64,000 bases of DNA from Collinsella bouchesdurhonensis. GTDB taxonomy: Bacteria; Actinomycetota; Coriobacteriia; Coriobacteriales; Coriobacteriaceae. Each line of letters starts with the position of its first letter. The stretch's first letter is position 1. Positions 26,112 to 34,512 of the stretch are shown piece after piece. Location: positions 561,861 through 625,860 of the forward strand of contig NZ_LT699739.1 in assembly GCF_900155365.1 (NCBI RefSeq). The letters are read 5' to 3'. The translations under genes were made by a program, and so were the position numbers. Under the pieces are notes generated by a model. It was not told the DNA's origin. It made no database searches and was given only the letters and a program-made list of their open reading frames with translations.

Positions 26112-28922
26112 CTACTTCACCGCATGACGGCGACGAGCAGCCTCGCCCGCAGCGATGGCAGCAGCGCCGGCGCCGGCAATGACGACGATGCCCTCAAGAG
26201 TCGCATCGCCCGTCTGCGGCAGCGTAGCGATTGCGGCGTGCGAGGTGACAGCAGCGCCGCTCGAAGCCTGCTGGGACGTAGCAGATGCGCCGCCCTTGCC
26301 CTCAGTCGGAGCCTCCGTCGAAGAGGTGCCGGATGCAGAGCCCGAGCCCGCGGCGGCACCAGAACCCGCAGCCTGCGAACACTTGTTGTAGCACTCGAGT
26401 GCAGCGTCGTAGTTTGCCTGCGCAGCATCGAGCTCATCTTTAGCTTGCTGTTCCGCGGACACAGCGCTGTCGTATGCAGCCTGTTTCGCCAACGTGTTCG
26501 CATGGGCGGCATCAAACGCCGCCTTGGCGGAGGCAAGCGGTTTCTCCTTCATCTGCAAGCCGATCTTAGCCTTGATGGCGTTCACCTCGGCCTGGGCAAC
26601 CTGTGCGCTCAGTTCGGCCAGCTCCTTGTTTGCGCGCTCGGCGTGCTGCTTCGCCGCATCCAGGTCGGTACGGGACTGGTCGACCTTCTGCTTTGCAGCC
26701 GCCTGCGCCGCACGAGCCTCCTCGAGCTTTTGCGCTGCCTGCTGGGCCGCCTGCTCGGCGTTCTCGGCAAGTTTAGAGGCGGACTCCGCCACCTTGCGAG
26801 CAGCCTCCATAACGGTATAGGCGGCAGCCTCGGCGTCCTTTGCAACCTGCAGCTGGACACCCGCTGCGTCCATGGCGAGCTTCGTTGCCTTCTCGGCAAC
26901 CTCAGCACCCACCATGAGCACACGGGCGGCATCCAGGTTCTTGGCAGCCACCGCAAGCTGGGCATTCACGATATCGAGCTCTGCCTTCGCCTCTTCGTAC
27001 TTTCGAGTAAGCCCGCCTGGAATCTTCACGCCAAGCACGGTCTTGCCGTCAATTTGCTCATTGAGCTTCTTGAGCTCGGCAGCATGCTGCGTGTCATAGG
27101 AAGAAACGGCGGAGTTTGCAGCATCGACGGCAGTTTGAGCTTTCTGTTGGGCAGCCGTTTTCTGATCGAGAGCCTGCTGGGCCTCGTTCTTTTTCGTCTC
27201 AGCCTGCCCAGTCTGCTGCTTCGCTTGCTCGAGAGCCTCCTCGGCATCGTCGAGCTTGCGCTTGTACTCAGCCAAATGGTCGATAGCGTCCAGCCGAGTG
27301 TTCACATTATCGAGCTCAGTCTGATCGGCACTGAGCGCCGCCTTCGCCGCATCGAGTTTATCGCTTGCAGCCTGTTTTGCCGCCTGTGCATCGGCCACTT
27401 CCTGTTTTGCCTGAGCCAAGGCCTCATCGAGCGGCGCCTTCGCGGCATTCGCGCTGTCGAGCGCGGCTTGGGCGGCGGCGACCTCCTCTGCCTTGGCATC
27501 CTGCTTCGCCTTCCAGCTGTTCAGGTCGGCTTCGGCAGAGTCAAGCGCCTTCTTGGCTTCGTTTTTCACCGATGGAAGGACCCATTTGCTGTCCTTGATG
27601 GCGTCGTAGCTGGACTTCGCGAAGTTATATCTAGCCTGAGAAGCGCTCACCTCGGAGTCAATATCCGACTTCTCCTCCTGCCTAGCGGAAAGAGCAGCCT
27701 GGGCATCCTCCACCGCTTGCGTCGGGGCGACCAGCTTGTCCTCAGCGGTTTTTTGAGCCGTCTGCGCCGTATCGAGCGCCGCATCAGCACTATCGAGCGC
27801 AGCTTGATCGTTTTCAACCTGTTGCTTTTCGTCCGCGACTTTGCTCTCAAGCTCGGCCTTGCGCGTGCGCAGCGCCTGAACCTGCGATGCATCGCCCTCT
27901 GCCTTTGAGGCTTCTTCATAGAGCGTACGGGCACCATCGGCTGTCTGCTGTTTTGCCTGTTGATTTGCCACCGCACCGTTATACGAACTCGTTGCGGCGT
28001 CGAGCGCGGCCTGCGCCGAGGCAACATCAGCCTTTGCCGCGTCGAGCGCCGTATTTGCCTCGTCGACCTTCTTCTCAAGGTCGGCGTGTCCCTGGTTAAT
28101 CTCGTCGCGGCGCGCGTTGGCGTCGTCCAAAGCTTTCTTGGCCTTGTCGTATTTGGCCTGTGCGTCCTTCTGACGATCGACCATGCCGTTGTACCAATTC
28201 TCGGCGTTTTCGAGGTTCTTCTTAGCGGTCTCGAGCGCACTTACCGCGGCATCGTGCTTCGTGCGTGCATCATCAAACTTGCCCTGCGCCTTTTTGCTCT
28301 GAGCGTTCGCCGTCTCCCAAAGTTTCTGGGCTGCATCGTAATTCTTCTGAGCCAGCTTGGCCGCCGCTTTAAGGCTGTCGACGGAATCATTTGAAAGGCC
28401 GGCGAGGGCCTGAAGGCGCTGCACCTCAAGCGTTGCCTTGGCGTGCTCGGCTTTAGCGGCTTCGAGCGCGGCGGTCTTCTTCACGACCGCGCGGTCGGCC
28501 TCCTTGACCTCATCGCTCTTCTCGGTCCACTCCCCCTCGACATCCTTGAGATGCTGCTGAGCGGCCTCGTTGGCAGCCGCAGCCTCGTCATAGGCAGCTT
28601 GGGCAGCCTCGAGATTCTTTGCAGCCTCCTTCTCTGCCGCCTGGGCGGACTCAAGATCGGTTGCGGCATTGCCGGTCGCATCGCGCTTGGCCTGATAATT
28701 CGCTTTCGCTTCATCGAGCTTGGCCTTGGCATCATCGAGATTCTTCCTGCAGGCAGAAAGCGACATGGTGCCACCCTGGCACTCCTCATAGCAGCCGGCG
28801 AGCACCAAGTCGTTATTGGTCTGCGCCATTGCGGCGGTGGAAAGCATGGGGGAAAGTGCAAATCCGGCCGTTATCACCGCGGCAACCGTCGGCTTGAAGT
28901 AATTCTTCTTGGAAGAGGCCAT
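26112..28922 (-). CDS. LPXTG-anchored Ala-rich coiled-coil surface protein
   Basis: A 936-residue secreted protein. A signal peptide (about 1-33, ending STAAMA) is followed by C44 and C48 (GCYEEC). Residues of about 55-840 form an almost continuous Ala/Lys/Glu/Asp-rich heptad region, best read as a long coiled coil with a short break near GVKIPGGLTRKYEEA. A second pair, C844 and C848 (CYNKC), ends the rod. A Gly/Ser/Ala-rich wall-spanning part follows, then LPQTG at 901, a hydrophobic helix and a basic tail. Sortase would anchor it to peptidoglycan. ATG 28922 follows AGGTG. Specific ligand unknown. Confidence 0.88.
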   Translation of the reverse strand: MASSKKNYFKPTVAAVITAGFALSPMLSTAAMAQTNNDLVLAGCYEECQGGTMSLSACRKNLDDAKAKLDEAKANYQAKRDATGNAATDLESAQAAEKEAAKNLEAAQAAYDEAAAANEAAQQHLKDVEGEWTEKSDEVKEADRAVVKKTAALEAAKAEHAKATLEVQRLQALAGLSNDSVDSLKAAAKLAQKNYDAAQKLWETANAQSKKAQGKFDDARTKHDAAVSALETAKKNLENAENWYNGMVDRQKDAQAKYDKAKKALDDANARRDEINQGHADLEKKVDEANTALDAAKADVASAQAALDAATSSYNGAVANQQAKQQTADGARTLYEEASKAEGDASQVQALRTRKAELESKVADEKQQVENDQAALDSADAALDTAQTAQKTAEDKLVAPTQAVEDAQAALSARQEEKSDIDSEVSASQARYNFAKSSYDAIKDSKWVLPSVKNEAKKALDSAEADLNSWKAKQDAKAEEVAAAQAALDSANAAKAPLDEALAQAKQEVADAQAAKQAASDKLDAAKAALSADQTELDNVNTRLDAIDHLAEYKRKLDDAEEALEQAKQQTGQAETKKNEAQQALDQKTAAQQKAQTAVDAANSAVSSYDTQHAAELKKLNEQIDGKTVLGVKIPGGLTRKYEEAKAELDIVNAQLAVAAKNLDAARVLMVGAEVAEKATKLAMDAAGVQLQVAKDAEAAAYTVMEAARKVAESASKLAENAEQAAQQAAQKLEEARAAQAAAKQKVDQSRTDLDAAKQHAERANKELAELSAQVAQAEVNAIKAKIGLQMKEKPLASAKAAFDAAHANTLAKQAAYDSAVSAEQQAKDELDAAQANYDAALECYNKCSQAAGSGAAAGSGSASGTSSTEAPTEGKGGASATSQQASSGAAVTSHAAIATLPQTGDATLEGIVVIAGAGAAAIAAGEAARRRHAVK

Positions 28923-29143
28923 GATGCACCTTTTTCTCCGCTGCACTGCCGCCGCTGAAGCGACACGTGTCCATTAAATTCATTGCGAAAGAATACCTCT
29001 CAAGCTTTTCTTCAACAATGGATAAGTAGACCACATATGTAGAGAAACGTACAATTGATGCATAATCGACAAATAATGTTTTATCGAAAGCAGAGTGTCG
29101 AGGAATCTTCCGAGAACATGCCTGCCCTCAGCAAAGGTTCGAA

Positions 29144-29218
29144 TCCCAAATGGAGCAGAAAGTCCCATTTGGACCGTCTTGGGCCCGTGCCAAATGGGAT
29201 TTCTTGCTTCATTTGGAA
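29144..29218. repeat. Imperfect inverted repeat forming a 29-base stem
   Basis: The 29-base arms at 29144-29172 and 29190-29218 match in 24 positions when one is reversed and complemented. As plus-strand RNA three of the five differences become G-U pairs. The loop is 17 bases. No gene is attached to it. Confidence 0.6.
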
Positions 29219-29382
29219 AGGCGCCCGGACCCGGGAGCCGCAGCGGGGCACCGGCCGCCGGCGCCGGCGGATTCCGCAGTCGAAGAGGCCGGAGGGGCAC
29301 ACCGACGGAGTCTCCGCCGTCCGGGGTCCGCGCCCCCGCACCGCGCCGCCGGCACCGCCCGAATCTGGGTGCCGCGAACGAA

Positions 29383-29410
29383 AAGGGGCCCTCCTTTCGG
29401 AGGGCCCCTT
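29383..29410 (-). terminator. Terminator after tRNA-Cys
   Basis: AAGGGGCCCTCC and GGAGGGCCCCTT form a perfect 12-base stem with a TTTC loop. T residues follow on the minus strand. Confidence 0.9.
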
Positions 29411-29418
29411 GGGCGATC

Positions 29419-29492
29419 TGGAGGCGAAGCCCGGATTCGAACCGGGGGTAAAGGCTTTGCAGGCCTCTGCCTTACCACTTGGCCACTTCGCC
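29419..29492 (-). tRNA. tRNA-Cys (GCA)
   Basis: A complete 74-base cloverleaf on the minus strand. The acceptor GGCGAAG pairs with CTTCGCC, the anticodon loop is CTGCAAA (anticodon GCA), the T loop is TTCGAAT, and the CCA end is encoded. It is the second gene behind tRNA-Gly. Confidence 0.97.
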
Positions 29493-29505
29493 GTCGATAT
29501 GAAAA

Positions 29506-29527
29506 GGGCCGATTCGAAAACCGGCCC
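29506..29527 (-). terminator. Hairpin between tRNA-Gly and tRNA-Cys
   Basis: GGGCCG (29506-29511) pairs with CGGCCC (29522-29527), and TTTT follows on the minus strand. It may attenuate tRNA-Cys or serve as a processing signal between the two tRNAs. Confidence 0.6.
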
Positions 29528-29538
29528 GATGCATGCGA

Positions 29539-29614
29539 TGGAGCGGACAACGGGGCTCGAACCCGCGACCCCAACCTTGGCAAGGTTGTGCTCTACCAAC
29601 TGAGCCATGTCCGC
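29539..29614 (-). tRNA. tRNA-Gly (GCC)
   Basis: A complete 76-base cloverleaf on the minus strand. The acceptor GCGGACA pairs with TGTCCGC, the anticodon loop is TTGCCAA (anticodon GCC), the T arm is GGTTCGAGCC, and CCA is encoded. Its 5' end lies 13 bases from the -10 hexamer. Confidence 0.97.
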
Positions 29615-29626
29615 TTGCGGGTTATT

Positions 29627-29676
29627 AATATACGCGATGCCGCGGGCGGGCGCAAGAAGTTTTTCAAAAAAGTTTT
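29627..29676 (-). promoter_or_regulatory. tRNA-Gly/Cys promoter with UP-like element
   Basis: TTGCGC (29650-29655) and TATATT (29627-29632) are separated by 17 bases. Directly upstream is AAAACTTTTTTGAAAAACTT (29657-29676), which matches the pattern of a bacterial UP element. The same module stands before tRNA-Val and tRNA-Leu. Confidence 0.82.
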
Positions 29677-29744
29677 GCGCATGCAGAAATTTGATAGCGG
29701 TAAAATGTCCGCGGGAAAACAAACTCGATGCTCAGGACACGTCT

Positions 29745-30668
29745 TTGCTTCAAATCTTCACCCTCATACTCGCCGTCTATCTCATTGCACGTGGCATCAT
29801 CTGGCTCGTGCAACGCTACCACGACGCACGCGGATGCGGATCTTCGTTCAAAAATCTCCTGCGCGAAGGAAAACTCGATGCGAGCGTCTATGCCGACGCC
29901 GTCTGGTCGGAAGTCGAGCGATTTGGAAAGCGCCGCCTGCGTTCAAAGATCGCCAAGCGTCAGCGCAAGCTGATTCGTAACGTCAAAAACGAACTTCGCG
30001 CCTCTTACCTCAGCGCCTGCACCCCCTCTTTGTATCAATACATCATCATCTTCCTGATCTCCTCCGTCTTAGGGCTGCTGCTCGAGACCGTTTATACCCT
30101 CGTTGTCTTTGGCGTGCTCGAAAGCCGCGTGGGACTAATATGGGGCCCGTTCTCCCCTCTTTATGGATGCGGTGCCGTGCTGCTGACGGCGCTGCTTTGG
30201 GAAGCGCGAGATTGGCCCGCTTGGAAGATCTTCTGCATCTCTGCAGCCATCGGCGGCGTCCTCGAGCAATTTACTGGCTGGTCCATGGAACATCTGGCCC
30301 ATGCGCAGTCATGGACATACTTGGGGCTCCCCGATCACATCTCCCAATGGGTTGCTTGGCGCTTCCTTGCCATGTGGGGCCTTGTGGGCCTGGTGTGGTG
30401 CCGCGCGATCTTGCCCGAGCTCCTCTACCGCATCGGTGAACCAACAACGGCGCGCCAGGCAGCCGTTGTCACTTTCCTCGCTGCCTTTATCGCTCTTGAC
30501 GCCGGCATGACCGTCGCGTGTTTCCTGAGAGCCGGAGCGCGCGCAGACGGCATTCCGCCCGCAAATCCCATCGATGTCTACCTGGATACGCGCTATGGCG
30601 ACAGCTTCATGAAAGACAAATTCGAGAACATGCGCATTGGACAAGATCTTCCCCCTGCGTCCCGATAA
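29745..30668 (+). CDS. Putative ABC-transporter permease family (CmpB-like) membrane protein
   Basis: A protein of about 307 residues with one N-terminal membrane helix, a basic soluble stretch, and a C-terminal domain of several membrane helices resembling the COG4905/CmpB family (often labelled putative ABC transporter permease). LLETVYTLVVFGVLESRVG, WGPFSPLYGCGAV and GGVLEQFTGWSMEH fit that family. The start is uncertain: an in-frame ATG at 29607 overlaps tRNA-Gly and is unlikely, so I propose TTG 29745, preceded by CAGGA. No ATPase gene is nearby, so real transport function is doubtful. Confidence 0.78.
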   Translation: MLQIFTLILAVYLIARGIIWLVQRYHDARGCGSSFKNLLREGKLDASVYADAVWSEVERFGKRRLRSKIAKRQRKLIRNVKNELRASYLSACTPSLYQYIIIFLISSVLGLLLETVYTLVVFGVLESRVGLIWGPFSPLYGCGAVLLTALLWEARDWPAWKIFCISAAIGGVLEQFTGWSMEHLAHAQSWTYLGLPDHISQWVAWRFLAMWGLVGLVWCRAILPELLYRIGEPTTARQAAVVTFLAAFIALDAGMTVACFLRAGARADGIPPANPIDVYLDTRYGDSFMKDKFENMRIGQDLPPASR

Positions 30669-30716
30669 ATCAAAAGCGCAGGTAGATACGGTATAGATGA
30701 ACTTTATTCCAACATT

Positions 30717-30769
30717 ACAAAACTTTTTTCAAAATAACGCTTGCATCAAGCCAAAGCCTTTTGTATATT
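30717..30769 (+). promoter_or_regulatory. tRNA-Val promoter with UP-like element
   Basis: TTGCAT (30741-30746) and TATATT (30764-30769) are 17 bases apart. Upstream is ACAAAACTTTTTTCAAAAT, the same A/T module as before the other two tRNA units. The leader to the tRNA contains a short hairpin (GCGCT and AGCGC). Confidence 0.85.
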
Positions 30770-30801
30770 ATTCCTCGCGCTGAACAGCGCACCCTGAATT
30801 C

Positions 30802-30876
30802 GGGCGTTTAGCTCAGGGGGAGAGCGCTTCCCTGACACGGAAGAGGTCACAAGTTCAAATCTTGTAACGCCCACCA
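30802..30876 (+). tRNA. tRNA-Val (GAC)
   Basis: A complete 75-base cloverleaf. The acceptor GGGCGTT pairs with AACGCCC, the anticodon loop is CTGACAC (anticodon GAC), the T loop is TTCAAAT, and CCA is encoded. Confidence 0.97.
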
Positions 30877-30885
30877 AGAATGACA

Positions 30886-30914
30886 AGACCGGAGACATTG
30901 TCTCCGGTCTTTTT
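30886..30914 (+). terminator. Terminator of tRNA-Val
   Basis: AGACCGGAGAC (30886-30896) pairs with GTCTCCGGTCT (30900-30910), and a T run follows. Confidence 0.93.
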
Positions 30915-30971
30915 CTTTGCGAATCGGCATTGAGATAAAGCACTCGCCCACATTCTTTATCCCCTCGAGCT

Positions 30972-31712
30972 CTACAGCCCATGCTCGCGGAACAGTTTGA
31001 CCAGGCGCACCTGCGTGCCGGGACAATCGCACCTACGACTTACCTCGACGTTATCCACCAGCAAGCGCATGAGTCTGATGCCGCGTCCGCGCAGCTCGGA
31101 AACCTCCGGGACATCGTCGTCGGAAATCTCATAGCCGCAGCCGCAGTCGCGCAGAATCGTCACCACACGGTCATCGTAGGCGGCAACCGTCATCGTGCAG
31201 CCATGTGCACCGTCCGCATGATCATATGCATTGGAGAGGGCCTCTCCTACCGCCAAGGCATAATCAAATCGGTCGCCTTCAGACATGGGAAGCGTCGAGA
31301 GCATCTCGACGATTCGGTGACGATAATAAGACAGGTTTTCGATGCCTTCGACAATGGGCAGGCTCTTACTCCACCAAGGACTCGCATCGGGTGCAAGGAC
31401 CGGCACCGCGGGACGCTCGGAAGGGGTAGCGTGAAGCGCCTCGGTCAGACGCCCAATCTGCAAGAAGCGCATGACATTCGACGATACGTTGACCATCGAG
31501 AGCATGCCTGCGCAACGGCTAAGCGCCCGCGCGCTCGAAACCAGACAGGCGATGCCCGTGGAATCGACAAACGAGACATTCTCGCAATTGATGATGACGC
31601 GCGGAGAACCCAGTGCGATGAGCGTATCGATGCGGCTGCGCAGCCCCGGCGCGGTGGAGATATCGATATCCCCCGCGGGCGCCAACACCGTTATGTCATT
31701 CCAACCATTCAT
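30972..31712 (-). CDS. STAS-HATPase fusion (RsbV-RsbW-like partner-switching protein)
   Basis: A 246-residue fusion. Residues of about 1-95 form a STAS domain like anti-anti-sigma factors, with NVSFVDSTGIACLV holding the phosphorylatable Ser. Residues of about 110-246 form a GHKL/HATPase domain like anti-sigma kinases: GEALSNAYDHADG is the N box, DCGCGYE the G1 box, and GRGIRLMRLLVDNVEV the later nucleotide-binding part. Usually these are separate interacting proteins. It follows the SpoIIE-type phosphatase after 71 bases on the same strand. No sigma-factor gene is adjacent, so the target is unknown. Confidence 0.88.
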   Translation of the reverse strand: MNGWNDITVLAPAGDIDISTAPGLRSRIDTLIALGSPRVIINCENVSFVDSTGIACLVSSARALSRCAGMLSMVNVSSNVMRFLQIGRLTEALHATPSERPAVPVLAPDASPWWSKSLPIVEGIENLSYYRHRIVEMLSTLPMSEGDRFDYALAVGEALSNAYDHADGAHGCTMTVAAYDDRVVTILRDCGCGYEISDDDVPEVSELRGRGIRLMRLLVDNVEVSRRCDCPGTQVRLVKLFREHGL

Positions 31713-31783
31713 ACGGTCATGGTTCCCCGGTTATCGACCCCCTAAACAATCAATCTGAAAGAGAGCCGCCCAAAAGAAGCCAG

Positions 31784-34147
31784 CTAGCGAGGTCGCCCCA
31801 TATCGAAGCGCAGCGCCACCATCGCGACGTCATCCTCCAGCGCCGAGGCGGCAAACGCATCGAGCGCCGAAAGCATGCGCCCGCACAGCCCATCCACACC
31901 AGAGGAAGCCTCGCGTAAAAGCGTATCGCGCAAGCGTTGCTCGCCAAAGAAATCGCCTGCGGGATCGCGCGCCTCGATGGCGCCGTCGGTGTACATAAAC
32001 AGGATGTCCCCCGGCGAGAATTCGAACGAGCCGGCCTCATAGCTCATGGTCTCAAATGCACCGACAACACCAGACTGCACGCTCATGAGCTCAATCTCGG
32101 CGGTAGAAATATCCCCTTGGGCACCATCGCGCGGAGCATGCACAAGCATTGAGGGCGGATGTCCTGCCGAGCAATAGGTTGCGTAGCCCTGGCGCAAATC
32201 GATCTTTGCAATGAACATCGTCGCAAACGTCTCGAGGCGCGAGAACCCCATAAGCATGCTGTTGAGCGAGCGCGCCATGCGCTGCGGTCCCATGCCCTCC
32301 CAGGCATAGGCGGAAAGCGCTGTTTTGGCCAAAGCAGACATCGAAGCCGCCTCGACGCCTTTACCCGATACATCGCCCAAAATCATGACCACGCGATCGT
32401 CGGGAAGACGGATAAGCGTATAGAAATCTCCGCCCACCAGCGCCTGCTTGGTTGCCGAGGAATACAGGCAGTCCGAGGTGATCCCCGGTACGGAAGCAAG
32501 AGAGCTCCTCATTCCCGCCTGAAGGGTCTGTGCGATGCGATGCTCAGATTCCTTCTTGCGCGCGCCCTGAACGTACATCTCAAAATCATGCGCCAAATGC
32601 ACCAGGTAATCGTACTCAAGGTCGTCGATTGGCTCTTGCGAGGCGCTGCGTAAGAGTAAAAACATGCGGTGAGGGCGCTCTTCAACAAGCATCAACCCTT
32701 CGGCCCCATCAGCATCATCGGCCGCAGTGCCGTCCTCGGCGCCAAAATCTGCACCAGCATCGAAGAAAACGCCCTGGCTGGGAAGGCCATGAAGTGCGAG
32801 CCAGCGACCAGCGCGCGAGTTCGCATCCACACGGACTACGCGGACATCGACCAGGTCGTCTGCCGTATACGTCCAGGCGCCTCGGTGAATCTTTGCATCA
32901 ACCTCGGCCAACGGATCGACATACGCCGCCGGCGCCACGGTCGAGAAAAAGAGCTCATCGATACCGCCGGGCAGATTCACTCTGCTCCCGCCATCAAAAT
33001 CGAGCACATAGCGGCCGCGCATATGATCGAAGAACAGCGGGCAGAGGCGGCACTTGAGCACGCGCGTCATCTCGGACGTCAGACGAGGCCACATGTCGCG
33101 CAGGTCTCCCGACCCCGCATACACCATGTCGCGTAAGCGATTGAGCGAGCGCGTCAGCTCATCCGACCTCTTCGAACGAGCATTCGTCACCAGCCCCATG
33201 AGCTCAATGGACAGGTAATCGCTCACGACCTCGAGCACATGCATGTCGTAATCGCGCGGGAAGCACGGGCGCATCCAGCCAAGCTCGATGACTCCCAGCA
33301 CCTGCGTACCAAAAAAGACCGGCACGGCGATAAGCGTCTTGAACGCCGGCATGTTCTCGACATTCAGACGCATATTTGTTCGCGCATCCATGTCATAAAA
33401 GGTTCCGGATGCAGGCCCAAGATCCTCATCGTCGCTCGTAGCAGGCAAAACGTAAAAACGGCACGCGCGCGACTGGCGCAGCACATAGGTGGGGATGCCG
33501 GCGCCGTAGGGAATAAAATCGGGCACATAGCAATTTGCGAGTGACTTCGAGAAACCGCGGAGCTTGAAGCCACCGTTCTCGGCGATGTAGATAGTGGAAC
33601 CGCCCGCATCGAGTGCGCCGGAGAGCTTGTTGAGCACGGTATCAAGAAGCGTTGGAAGGTCTTTGGAGCCCATAGCGGACAAGATGACCGAAAGCGTGCC
33701 CGAAAGGCGCTTATTCGCCGCCTGAAGCTCCGAGAGAAGGCGCTGCGTCTGGCGATCGTGGGCTGTCTGCTCCTCCATGCTCTTGATGACCACGAGGATG
33801 CGACCGGCGCGATGGGCGCCCAAGGGCAAAAGATCGCGTCCAATCTCCAGTGCACGGACGTTCACGGGAACAAAGGAGCCATCGGGCAGCTTGAGCATGA
33901 GGCTACAATCGCGCGTATCGAGCGTAAACGGCATCTGGTGTCGCTCCGCACGTTCAAAAGCATTGCTAAAGAGGAGATCTTTGATGTCGGTCCCCACAAT
34001 ATGCTCTCGATCGTCGAGCGCCAGCGAGGCCATCTGGCGATTGACATGCAGGATAGTGCCATCCTGAGCGCAAAGGGCAACGGCGTCACTCGTCACCTCG
34101 ACCAGTCGAGCCAGCTCGGCAAGATCGTCTTTTCCCAGTGATTCCAT
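31784..34147 (-). CDS. SpoIIE-family PP2C phosphatase with PAS and GAF domains
   Basis: A protein of about 787 residues. A PAS-like domain is at about 10-120, a GAF-like domain at about 150-330, a second sensor-like region at about 345-545, and a SpoIIE/RsbU PP2C domain at about 560-787 (VGGDFYTL, LGDVSGKGVEAA, CSAGHPPS, FMYTDGAIEARD, EDDVAMVALR). It should dephosphorylate a STAS-domain protein, most simply the product of the gene behind it. ATG 34147 is preferred because GAGGTG precedes it; an earlier GTG at 34186 and ATG at 34180 are possible. No membrane segment is seen. Confidence 0.9.
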   Translation of the reverse strand: MESLGKDDLAELARLVEVTSDAVALCAQDGTILHVNRQMASLALDDREHIVGTDIKDLLFSNAFERAERHQMPFTLDTRDCSLMLKLPDGSFVPVNVRALEIGRDLLPLGAHRAGRILVVIKSMEEQTAHDRQTQRLLSELQAANKRLSGTLSVILSAMGSKDLPTLLDTVLNKLSGALDAGGSTIYIAENGGFKLRGFSKSLANCYVPDFIPYGAGIPTYVLRQSRACRFYVLPATSDDEDLGPASGTFYDMDARTNMRLNVENMPAFKTLIAVPVFFGTQVLGVIELGWMRPCFPRDYDMHVLEVVSDYLSIELMGLVTNARSKRSDELTRSLNRLRDMVYAGSGDLRDMWPRLTSEMTRVLKCRLCPLFFDHMRGRYVLDFDGGSRVNLPGGIDELFFSTVAPAAYVDPLAEVDAKIHRGAWTYTADDLVDVRVVRVDANSRAGRWLALHGLPSQGVFFDAGADFGAEDGTAADDADGAEGLMLVEERPHRMFLLLRSASQEPIDDLEYDYLVHLAHDFEMYVQGARKKESEHRIAQTLQAGMRSSLASVPGITSDCLYSSATKQALVGGDFYTLIRLPDDRVVMILGDVSGKGVEAASMSALAKTALSAYAWEGMGPQRMARSLNSMLMGFSRLETFATMFIAKIDLRQGYATYCSAGHPPSMLVHAPRDGAQGDISTAEIELMSVQSGVVGAFETMSYEAGSFEFSPGDILFMYTDGAIEARDPAGDFFGEQRLRDTLLREASSGVDGLCGRMLSALDAFAASALEDDVAMVALRFDMGRPR

Positions 34148-34263
34148 CGGACGCACCTCGCATCCTTCGCAGCCATACATTGGCACACACGATACCGCAG
34201 CATGATGGGCAACACGCCCAATAGGTAAAATAAAAGCCCCACGAGGAGGCTCAGAAGATTTGA

Positions 34264-34353
34264 TGGTGTCGGAGGCGGGACTTGAACCCGCATGACCGAA
34301 AAGTGGTCACTAGCACCTCAAGCTAGCGCGTCTGCCAATTCCGCCACTCCGAC
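34264..34353 (-). tRNA. tRNA-Leu (GAG)
   Basis: A 90-base class II tRNA on the minus strand with a long variable arm. The acceptor GTCGGAG pairs with CTCCGAC, the anticodon loop is TTGAGGT (anticodon GAG), the T arm is GGTTCAAGTCC, and CCA is encoded. Confidence 0.97.
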
Positions 34354-34367
34354 TTGCGACAAGGAAA

Positions 34368-34420
34368 ATAATAGCCCAGACCCGGGAGCCGATGCAAGAA
34401 CTTTTTTAAAAAGTTTTTTG
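34368..34420 (-). promoter_or_regulatory. tRNA-Leu promoter with UP-like element
   Basis: TTGCAT (34392-34397) and TATTAT (34368-34373) are 18 bases apart on the minus strand. Directly upstream is AAAAAACTTTTTAAAAAAG, the A/T module shared with the other two tRNA promoters. Confidence 0.82.
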
Positions 34421-34512
34421 CTAAGTCGATTTACGCAGGTCAGATGGCTTATCTAAGTTTGAATAATGATGAATGATAGGTTGAAAGCGTCGCAAATTGT
34501 CTCTTCTCGTCC

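Larger units (their letters stand above)
28923..29418. other. Non-coding region with hairpin, very GC-rich block and tRNA terminator
   Basis: From 28923 to about 29100 the DNA is AT-rich and should hold the promoter of the coiled-coil gene, though I cannot fix one. A hairpin follows at 29144-29218, then a block of very high GC from about 29220 to 29380, then the terminator of the tRNA genes at 29383-29410. Open frames crossing the GC-rich block lack motifs and overlap tRNA genes. Confidence 0.6.

Noticed and set aside
26061-27908. Long plus-strand open frame over the coiled-coil gene
   Set aside because: Leu/Arg-rich composition is a mirror of the Ala/Glu/Lys codons in the real minus-strand gene.
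29136-29147. GGTTCGAATCC, like a tRNA T arm
   Set aside because: No acceptor stem, anticodon arm or CCA end is around it, so it is not a tRNA or an evident tRNA fragment.
29228-29240. Thirteen bases GACCCGGGAGCCG also present in the tRNA-Leu promoter spacer (34380-34392)
   Set aside because: The copy lacks the -35, -10 and A/T module; in so GC-rich a region a chance match is plausible.
29607-29744. N-terminal extension of the CmpB-like gene to ATG 29607
   Set aside because: It would start within tRNA-Gly and cross its promoter; TTG 29745 with CAGGA fits better.
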